Assembly (NCBI GenBank): GCA_016288655.1
Contig: JAEEKX010000037.1
Coordinates: forward strand, 1 to 64,000
Source of the DNA: Bacteroidales bacterium
GTDB lineage: Bacteria; Bacteroidota; Bacteroidia; Bacteroidales; WCHB1-69
DNA: 64,000 nucleotides
Direction of reading: 5' to 3'
Position numbers and translations under genes: made by a program. How positions within the stretch are numbered: position 1 is the first letter of the stretch; the number at the start of each line of letters is the position of its first letter. This document shows, one piece after another, positions 58,562 to 64,000 of the stretch. A model generated the notes under the pieces. The model worked only from the letters and a program-made list of their open reading frames with translations. It did not search any database and was not told the origin of the DNA.

Positions 58562-59674
58562 ATGGGTAATACGAAAAAACGTTTTCTCATCTCTGGCGGC
58601 GGCACCGGCGGTCACATTTTCCCGGCCATCGCCATCGCCAACCGGATCAAGCGGGAAGTTCCCGATGCCGAAATCCTTTTCATCGGCGCGGAGGACAAGA
58701 TGGAGATGCGGCGTGTTCCCGACGCCGGCTACAAAATCGAAGGGCTGCACATCTACGGTATCTCCCGCGATTTGTCGCCAAGAGGTATTTGGAAGAATCT
58801 CAAGTTGCCGTTTGTGCTGGTCAAGGCGCAGCGGCGGGCGAAGCAGATCATCCGCGCGTTCAAGCCCGACGTGGCGATCGGCGTGGGAGGTTTCGCCAGC
58901 GGTCCGGCGTTGCGGGCGGCGCAGAAACTAGGCATCCCCACCCTCATCCAGGAACAGAACTCCTACCCGGGTGTCACCAACAAGATGCTGTCGAGCCGCG
59001 TTCGCAAGATTTGTGTCGCCTACGACGGGCTGGAGAAGTATTTTCCCAAGGAGAAGATCGTGAAGACCGGCAATCCCGTGCGCGACGAGATCCTCCATAT
59101 CGAGAGGAAAAACCAGGAGGCCTATCGGTCCTTTGACCTTTCCCCCGACAAGAAGACGTTGCTGGTGGTCGGCGGCAGTCTGGGCGCCAAGACCATCAAC
59201 CGCACCCTCACCGAGAACATGGACAAACTCAAGGCGATGCAAATCCAGGTCCTCTGGCAGACCGGAGAGGCGTACTACAAACAGAACCAGATGGAGCTGT
59301 CGATGCTGCAAAACGATCAGATTCGCATCGTGCCGTTCATCAAGAACATGAACGACGCATACGGCATCGCCGACATCATCATCTCGCGGGCGGGTGCGTT
59401 GGCCATCGCCGAGCTGAGCATTTTAGGCACGCCCACCATCCTTGTGCCGTTCCCGTATGCTGCCGAAGACCATCAGACCAAGAATGCGATGGCCTTGGTG
59501 GACAAGGGCGCTGCATTGATGGTGAAGGACAGCGAGGCCGGCGAAAAGCTCATTCCCACTTTGGAGGGTTTGCTGAACGACCCTCAAAAATGCGAGGAAA
59601 TGGCCCAAAACATGGCACAATTCGCTCTGCCGCAGGCCATCGACGCGATAGTGGAGAACATTCTCAACTTGTAA
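58562..59674 (+). CDS. murG: UDP-GlcNAc:undecaprenyl-pyrophosphoryl-MurNAc-pentapeptide transferase MurG
   Basis: 370 residues. The N-terminal loop FLISGGGTGGHIFPAIAIAN, the second G-loop IGVGGFASGPALRAA, EQNSYPGVTNKML, KTGNPVRDEI, LVVGGSLGAKTINRTLTENM, the UDP-GlcNAc region SRAGALAIAELSILGTPTIL and VPFPYAAEDHQTKNA are all present. It makes lipid II from lipid I on the inner face of the membrane. In most bacteria murG sits in the division/wall cluster (ftsW-murG-murC); here it is separate, at the edge of an accessory island. It follows the preceding gene by 30 bases. Confidence 0.96.
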   Translation: MGNTKKRFLISGGGTGGHIFPAIAIANRIKREVPDAEILFIGAEDKMEMRRVPDAGYKIEGLHIYGISRDLSPRGIWKNLKLPFVLVKAQRRAKQIIRAFKPDVAIGVGGFASGPALRAAQKLGIPTLIQEQNSYPGVTNKMLSSRVRKICVAYDGLEKYFPKEKIVKTGNPVRDEILHIERKNQEAYRSFDLSPDKKTLLVVGGSLGAKTINRTLTENMDKLKAMQIQVLWQTGEAYYKQNQMELSMLQNDQIRIVPFIKNMNDAYGIADIIISRAGALAIAELSILGTPTILVPFPYAAEDHQTKNAMALVDKGAALMVKDSEAGEKLIPTLEGLLNDPQKCEEMAQNMAQFALPQAIDAIVENILNL

Positions 59675-59687
59675 ACGACGAACAGCT

Positions 59688-59716
59688 GTAGGGCTGCCAT
59701 ACTATGACAGCCCTAC
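59688..59716. repeat. 29-base palindrome (copy 1), left border of ORF6N segment
   Basis: A near-perfect palindrome 14 bases after murG. Arms GTAGGGCTG and CAGCCCTAC pair fully, one C-A mismatch interrupts, then CATA/TATG pair around a single C. It may also terminate murG. Copy 2 at 60704-60730 is its reverse complement except at the central base. Confidence 0.9.
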
Positions 59717-59762
59717 AAATGCGAATTTGCGCGGCGGAATGGTGCGGATGACGGTGGCATGC

Positions 59763-60383
59763 TCACATCTCGCCGGCACCTTCCAACAAATTCCGCAGTC
59801 GCTCCACTTCCTCCTCCAAATGCTTCAGCTCCTCATCGTTCTCCCTGCGCACTGAATGTTGGAACTTGAACATGGCGAGGTTCAGTTCGAAGGAAGTTTC
59901 GGTGCTCTTCTTCGGCAGCATATCGGTGATGAGCTCTTCCACCAGTTGTCCGCCACGATGCAACAGTTGTTTCTGCACAACTGTATCCTCTTCCTGCTGA
60001 GGGATTTCCACGATCACACGCGACAGTTCTTTCAGTTTGGCGTAGGCCTCCACAATGGCGATGGTGGTCTGCACGGCCTTCGGACTTTTCAGAATGGTAG
60101 CCAGCATGTAGAGGCCCTTCTCGGTGAAAGCCTTTGGAGTGACTGTAGAGTGCTTCTGTTTCACGAACCGGTGGAAATTTTCCACCAGTTCTTTTTTCTC
60201 TTTCTCATCCAAGTCAAAAATGTATCCGTCTGGAAACTTTTCAGGATTGTTTTTCACGGATTTATTAATGTCACGTGTTTCCACGCCGTACAATTCGGCG
60301 ACATCACAATCGAGGATGACCTGCTGGTTCCGCAGGGTGATGATTTTCTCTTCCACATTGGGAATGATTTCTTGCTGTTTCAT
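59763..60383 (-). CDS. ORF6N-domain protein
   Basis: 206 residues. The ORF6N domain covers about 8-95: IITLRNQQVILDCDVAELYG, VETRDINKSVKNNPEKFPDG, YIFDLDEKEKKELVENF and FTEKGLYMLATILKSPKA. ORF6N is a DNA-binding domain related to KilA-N and Bro, found on phage and mobile antirepressor-like proteins. The C-terminal half is helical and ends in a coiled coil (RRENDEELKHLEEEVERLRN). It stands alone between two inverted palindromes in AT-richer DNA, with its own -7 box. Role in the host unknown; often multi-copy in Bacteroidetes. Confidence 0.9.
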   Translation of the reverse strand: MKQQEIIPNVEEKIITLRNQQVILDCDVAELYGVETRDINKSVKNNPEKFPDGYIFDLDEKEKKELVENFHRFVKQKHSTVTPKAFTEKGLYMLATILKSPKAVQTTIAIVEAYAKLKELSRVIVEIPQQEEDTVVQKQLLHRGGQLVEELITDMLPKKSTETSFELNLAMFKFQHSVRRENDEELKHLEEEVERLRNLLEGAGEM

Positions 60384-60426
60384 GACTTTTAGATTTTGTT
60401 AGAAAAATAAGATGAGTTAACGAGTG

Positions 60427-60434
60427 CAAATATA
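60427..60434 (-). promoter_or_regulatory. -7 box, ORF6N gene
   Basis: The minus strand reads TATATTTG, 43 bases before the ATG at 60383. Confidence 0.45.
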
Positions 60435-60703
60435 CAACAACAGGCAAGTCATTTTCAAGGGGTGTTGAAAAATATTTCATTGAAAATCAATATGATAAAA
60501 TGGCAGATTTTCATCAAAAAGTTGTCGTTTTTTTACGATGAAATCACAAACGGGCGAAAAAGTGCCATTTTTGTTCTGCCACATTTTTGCAGAGAAAAAA
60601 TTTGATTTCGGAGTTTTTGGGGGCGAGGTTGCAATTATGTGAAAATGGTGATGCCCGCACACCTGACGGCGTGCGGCATTAATGGGAACGACCGATGTAG
60701 ATA

Positions 60704-60730
60704 TAGGGCTGTCATACTATGGCAGCCCTA
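60704..60730. repeat. 27-base palindrome (copy 2), between ORF6N and DUF1016
   Basis: Same arms as copy 1 (TAGGGCTG/CAGCCCTA, CATA/TATG, central C), with a T-G pair where copy 1 has C-A. Read in reverse complement it equals copy 1 over 27 bases except for the central base, so the two are inverted repeats about 1 kb apart. Confidence 0.9.
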
Positions 60731-60828
60731 CCTTTACCTGATTTTATCTCATGATTGGTGCGACGGATAAATCGCAGGTCAGCGGCCTATTTTTTTGTGG
60801 CGAATCAATACAATTAAAAGTTTAATAG

Positions 60829-60836
60829 TACCTTTG
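60829..60836 (+). promoter_or_regulatory. -7 box, DUF1016 gene
   Basis: TACCTTTG, 22 bases before the ATG at 60859. Confidence 0.45.
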
Positions 60837-60858
60837 CAGCGAATTTTAATATTGCATT

Positions 60859-61917
60859 ATGCCGCAAAAGAAAGATACATCCAAGGGTAAAGAAATGGTT
60901 ACGCTTACTGGTAACAGCACTTTACAACCATTGATTGACAACATCTCAATGGCTATTCAAAATGCACGCCGGGAGGTGGCATCGCACATCAATACTACAA
61001 TGACCAAAACATATTGGCAAATTGGAAAATACATTGTGGAGTATGAGCAAGGCGGACAGGCGAAAGTGGCATACGGAACGTCCACCTTAACGGAATTATC
61101 ACATCAACTAACTGCCCGATTCGGAAGAGGCTTTAGCAGACCTAACCTTGTGAATATGAGGAAGTTTTACCTCCTTTACCCCAATTGTCAGTCAGTGACT
61201 GACAATTTGAGCTGGACACATATATGTACTCTGATGCAGGCTGATGATGAATTGGAACGTAGTTTCTACGAAAAGGAATGTATTGCCCAAAAATGGGATG
61301 TCCGTACTTTGAAGCGACAGATGAATTCGGCACTTTATTTGAGATTGGCGGCGAGCAAAGACAAGGAAGGGGTGCTCGCATTGGCAAAGGAAGGCATCTC
61401 CATCCAGGATCCTTCCGATATGGTGCGCAACAGCTATACTTTGGAATTTTTGGGTATTGCCGAAGATTACCGTTTCTCGGAAACGGAATTGGAACAGCGT
61501 ATTATTGACCACTTGCAACTCTTTCTGCTTGAGATGGGAAAAGGGTTCACTTTTGTAAGACGCCAGTACCCGATTACCGTAAACAACCGCCACTACCACT
61601 GCGACTTGGTGTTCTACCACCGCATACTGAAATGTTTTGTCCTCATTGATTTGAAACGAGACGGCGTGCAGCACGAGGATATTGGACAGATGAATATGTA
61701 CCTCGGTTATTTTGCCAAAGAGGAAAACATGCCTGACGACAATCCCCCAATAGGTATTATCTTATCCCACTACAAGGATGACCTGCTGGTAGAGTATGCT
61801 ACCTACGGAATGAATACCAATCTTTTTGTTTCAAAATACGAACTTTATCTGCCTGACAAGGAGCAGTTGAAACAGATAATAAATAAAATCGTGGAAGAAG
61901 AGCCAGACAAAGAATGA
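60859..61917 (+). CDS. DUF1016 (YhcG-type) PDDEXK nuclease
   Basis: 352 residues, family-typical length. The N-terminal helical domain (about 20-165) has AIQNARREVASHINTTMTKT, YWQIGKYIVEYEQGG, LTARFGRGFSRPNLVNMRKF and LSWTHICTLM. The C-terminal nuclease domain (about 195-345) has EFLGIAEDYRFSETELEQRI, FVRRQYPITVNNRHYHCDLV, FYHRILKCFVLIDLKRD and DIGQMNMYLGYF. The PDDEXK residues are Asp in HCDLVFY and Lys in LIDLKRD; the usual Glu of ELK is Asp here (DLK). DUF1016 proteins are mobile and linked to DNA transactions such as transposition or restriction-like activity; none is proven here. Bracketed by palindromes. Confidence 0.92.
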   Translation: MPQKKDTSKGKEMVTLTGNSTLQPLIDNISMAIQNARREVASHINTTMTKTYWQIGKYIVEYEQGGQAKVAYGTSTLTELSHQLTARFGRGFSRPNLVNMRKFYLLYPNCQSVTDNLSWTHICTLMQADDELERSFYEKECIAQKWDVRTLKRQMNSALYLRLAASKDKEGVLALAKEGISIQDPSDMVRNSYTLEFLGIAEDYRFSETELEQRIIDHLQLFLLEMGKGFTFVRRQYPITVNNRHYHCDLVFYHRILKCFVLIDLKRDGVQHEDIGQMNMYLGYFAKEENMPDDNPPIGIILSHYKDDLLVEYATYGMNTNLFVSKYELYLPDKEQLKQIINKIVEEEPDKE

Positions 61918-62016
61918 ATGCGAACGCATGGTGTCTTTTCATATACTTGTCTTTCAACTCCAGAAAAAGTCATTGAAAATAATTTTTCCTTCTTTTAATA
62001 CCTAAAACACAACAAA

Positions 62017-62036
62017 GGCTGCCATGGTGGACAGCC
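62017..62036. repeat. Diverged palindrome (copy 3) after DUF1016
   Basis: GGCTGCCAT at 62017-62025 and GACAGCC at 62030-62036 match the core of copy 1 in order and include the same C-A mismatch, with a shorter and altered centre (GGTG). It lies 99 bases after the DUF1016 stop, so copies 2 and 3 bracket that gene. Confidence 0.6.
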
Positions 62037-62064
62037 CCTGTGGTGACCATTGGAAAATCTTGTT

Positions 62065-63162
62065 CTATCGGTATTCGAAATTTTTTTCGTACCTTTTGTC
62101 TTCATTCACAGGAATCAGGGATTCTTGTTTTATCAGTAATTCCGATAGCATTTTCCCACATGGGTGATGAAATCGGTTGTTTGTGCCATACGAGTACACG
62201 CAGTGGCGTCCAGAGATATCGTATAGTTCTTTCGGGTTATCATAGCGAGAACCGTGATGGGGAACCTGCATTGTCTTGAAGTCTTTCCAATATCCGTCAT
62301 AATAGGTTTTGAGTTCTTGAAGACATTTGTTATCTCTTGCAGGATAATCGCCTGTGTACAAACACATCATCTCATCTGTTTTTTCATCAGAACAGACAGG
62401 CTTGGACAATACCGCCATCGAATAATAGTTGTCGTTCTTTTTGGGGTCTTTGTAATAGTTTTTGTACAATTTCTTCAGTCGCTCAAACCCATCTGTTTTC
62501 TTGGTGAAAGAATTTTTCAGAATCATGAAATTGTTTCCATTGAATTGTGCATAAGGTGCAGGGAATTCCTTATTGAATTCTTCAACGAACTCTTTCCAAT
62601 CCCCTGACAGGGGGCAATAGAGAATATATTCCCAGCCAATGTTTACTAATTCAATACTATCTCGTTGCGAATCTAACTTTCTCAACTTAATTATTTGCCC
62701 ATTGAGTTCCACCGACTCCGCGTTTGGATTCGAAAGAATTTGTTCCATAAACCAGTTGCCATCATCATAGCTTTCCTCACTTCTTATCGTATTGTGTATA
62801 TAATCACAAAGCAGGATGTTCTTATCCATAATGGCTGGTATTACAATCCATTCAATATCACACTCTTGCAACAGCATTTTAATTCCATTAATATGATCCT
62901 CATGGAAGTGCGAGACGAACAAATAATTAATTTTCTGCTTTTCGCCGTTTATTGTAGGAAATGCATTCCCAATTATTTTGGAAAGATTATTGTGATTGGT
63001 TTGCGTGCCACAATCGTACACCACATTGCAAACATTGTCTGTTCCACAATAAAAACGTTCTGAATAGAAAGCACCTTGCCCTACCGGATGAAAGGTTCTT
63101 GTCATTTTAGATTGAAACATGGCGGATATTGGTGATTCTGAAGGCGATTCGCTTATTCTCAT
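62065..63162 (-). CDS. MBL-fold metallo-hydrolase (ComEC-like, cytoplasmic)
   Basis: 365 residues from the ATG at 63162; MTRTFHPVGQGAF at 63105 is a likely alternative start because the fold begins there. The metallo-beta-lactamase motifs are all present: VGQGAF and VVYDCGT at the start, SHFHEDHING (His85, His87, Asp89, His90), LYTGDYPARD (Asp ligand) and VPHHGSRYDNP (His). This resembles the beta-lactamase-like part of ComEC and stand-alone relatives often near defence or mobile genes. No membrane helices or signal. AT-rich compared with the core genome. Isolated, with no recognisable partner next to it. Confidence 0.87.
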   Translation of the reverse strand: MRISESPSESPISAMFQSKMTRTFHPVGQGAFYSERFYCGTDNVCNVVYDCGTQTNHNNLSKIIGNAFPTINGEKQKINYLFVSHFHEDHINGIKMLLQECDIEWIVIPAIMDKNILLCDYIHNTIRSEESYDDGNWFMEQILSNPNAESVELNGQIIKLRKLDSQRDSIELVNIGWEYILYCPLSGDWKEFVEEFNKEFPAPYAQFNGNNFMILKNSFTKKTDGFERLKKLYKNYYKDPKKNDNYYSMAVLSKPVCSDEKTDEMMCLYTGDYPARDNKCLQELKTYYDGYWKDFKTMQVPHHGSRYDNPKELYDISGRHCVYSYGTNNRFHHPCGKMLSELLIKQESLIPVNEDKRYEKNFEYR

Positions 63163-63218
63163 GATTGCAATTGTTTAATGGTTAATAATTCGATGTTATA
63201 TTTGATGTTTTGTTCTTT

Positions 63219-64000
63219 TTAATCGCGAAGACAACGGACGGAAAAACCGCCGTATTTATTGTGGGGACCGCTGTTCACACTGGCGCTACCTCTAAATAAG
63301 TAGTGGTAGTAAGCGAGGCTGCCAGTGCTCTCGGTAGCGCTCCAGAAGTTGGCGTATGCGCCGAAACCGAGGTAATTGCCAGAGAGGGAGCCAGTGGGAA
63401 TCGCGTATAAGCCAGCGGGAAGGGCCGAATAACCTGTGGCGTTGTTGTCGGAGGGCGTGTTGCCCACAGCGCAGGTGTTGTTGGTGTTACTATTCCAACC
63501 AGTAATGCCAGCCAACGCCTTGGCTATGTAGATGCTGTTGCTATGGCACATATACTGACTCTGGCTGCTCACATAGTCGGTGAGCTGCGTCCACTCCGCA
63601 TCGCTCGGCACATGCCACCCCGTAGGGCAGATGCCTTGCACCCCGCTCGGGTTGGCTGAGGATGAGGAGGAATTCCGCATCACCGCCTTCCAATTGTATA
63701 GCAGGCCGTATGTGGTCTTGTTAGCAGAGTTGTTGTCGGGATAGTACCAATAGGCCGTGGTGGTGGAAGTGCTGCTACCCTGCGTGATGGAGGTGCCGTC
63801 GGCATACTTTGTGGTACGCAGGTTCTCCTTCATCCAACATTGGTAACCAATCCGAACCGTGTTATAAGTGTTGCCGTCGCGGTCGGTGAGGGTGGCAGCA
63901 CCTGGGCAGGGTTGGCCGTCCTGCGGTGTCTCCTCTGTGGTAAAACTCACCTCATTGCCGTAAGCCGTACCTACACTGTTCGTGGCATACGCCCGCACAT
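63219..64000 (-). CDS. C-terminal part of a FISUMP-domain protein (cut by window end)
   Basis: 260 codons are visible; the frame remains open at 64000, so the start lies outside. The visible part begins with the tail of a fibronectin type III/Ig-like module (VRAYATNSVGTAYGNEVSFT) and continues with a complete FISUMP domain: TLTDRDGNTYNTVRIGYQCW, MKENLRTTKYADGTSI, YGLLYNWKAVM, GICPTGWHVPSDAEWTQLTD, GYSALPAGLYAI, NFWSATE and GFSVRCLRD. The domain is the canonical form, closer to consensus than the one at 251-1621. It is an extracellular protein; function unknown. Confidence 0.88.
   Translation of the reverse strand, partial: VRAYATNSVGTAYGNEVSFTTEETPQDGQPCPGAATLTDRDGNTYNTVRIGYQCWMKENLRTTKYADGTSITQGSSTSTTTAYWYYPDNNSANKTTYGLLYNWKAVMRNSSSSSANPSGVQGICPTGWHVPSDAEWTQLTDYVSSQSQYMCHSNSIYIAKALAGITGWNSNTNNTCAVGNTPSDNNATGYSALPAGLYAIPTGSLSGNYLGFGAYANFWSATESTGSLAYYHYLFRGSASVNSGPHNKYGGFSVRCLRD

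Larger units (their letters stand above)
60384..60858. other. 475-base AT-rich gap between ORF6N and DUF1016 genes
   Basis: Contains the ORF6N -7 box (60427-60434), an imperfect GC-rich inverted repeat (about 60651-60679, ATGCCCGCAC against GTGCGGCAT), the 11-base string ATGGGAACGAC (60682-60692) shared with 23746-23756, palindrome copy 2 and the DUF1016 -7 box. The frames open here (for instance 60477-60662 minus) have no recognisable coding character. Confidence 0.5.

Noticed and set aside
60477..60662. A 61-codon minus-strand frame between ORF6N and DUF1016
   Set aside because: It starts inside an inverted repeat, crosses AT-rich promoter DNA and has no domain character; probably part of dispersed intergenic sequence.
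59688..60730. A complete insertion sequence bounded by terminal inverted repeats
   Set aside because: The ends are palindromes themselves, no target-site duplication is visible, and the ORF6N protein is not a transposase.

Overview
The window looks like chromosomal DNA from a member of the Bacteroidetes, most likely a GC-rich, host-associated Bacteroidales-type lineage. The evidence is the gene families (FISUMP, GSCFA, DUF5063, DUF5103, DUF349 and DUF3098 proteins, the GldB/GldD/GldI lipoproteins, and type IX secretion sorting domains of types A and B), the near absence of Shine-Dalgarno sequences, and about two dozen copies of the Bacteroidetes -7 promoter box TAnnTTTG just upstream of genes. 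Most coding DNA is GC-rich. The stretch at about 59.7-63.2 kb is visibly more AT-rich and reads as an accessory island. No rRNA, tRNA, CRISPR array or intact insertion sequence was seen.

Layout. 0-5.3 kb: secreted FISUMP-type proteins, a cytoplasmic patatin-like lipase and a beta-helix T9SS cargo. 5.7-10.5 kb: outer-membrane barrel, LolC/E-type permease and carboxynorspermidine decarboxylase, then a GSCFA protein and a protein with a perfect 36-bp tandem repeat. 10.5-18 kb: thymidine kinase, two of three paralogous tiny Cys-rich lipoproteins, DUF5063, a C10 cysteine protease (T9SS cargo), an OPT transporter, the third tiny lipoprotein, and, convergent with it, a MauE-thioredoxin membrane protein. 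18-23.6 kb: tandem oligopeptide ABC ATPase, mutS2 and DUF5103. 24-29.1 kb: sugar acetyltransferase, nucleotidyltransferase, tRNA/rRNA methyltransferase, pyrH, 2TM protein, frr, gcvH and a stand-alone MetH-activation-like protein. 29.2-35.6 kb: two rhomboid proteases plus an EEP-fold hydrolase, a DUF349 protein and a THUMP-like methyltransferase. 35.6-39.1 kb: an operon of an outer-membrane barrel, a DUF819 carrier and a YiiX-like lipoprotein. 39.1-43 kb: nrnA-gldI-gldD-gldB-ssb. 43-48.6 kb: a surface-glycan operon. 48.6-52.8 kb: ftsX-DUF3098-uppP-nif3-zinc ribbon operon. 52.9-59.7 kb: ketoacyl synthase, an ECF sigma factor with a membrane-anchored T9SS type B domain protein, ftcD, a phage-type conserved protein and murG. 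59.7-64 kb: ORF6N and DUF1016 genes separated by related palindromes, an MBL hydrolase, and a FISUMP gene running off the end.

How the genes work together. Much of the window serves the cell envelope and T9SS. It holds two type A cargoes (beta-helix protein and C10 protease), one atypical type B protein, and three Gld lipoproteins needed for gliding/T9SS in flavobacteria. uppP, murG, the WcaJ-type transferase and the glycosyltransferases supply undecaprenyl-linked wall and glycan synthesis. The observations most worth following are the ECF sigma/type B-domain pair, the small Cys-rich lipoprotein family beside a thiol oxidoreductase, and the palindrome-bracketed ORF6N/DUF1016 cassettes. Two short pseudogene-like remnants that lie between genes are also recorded.
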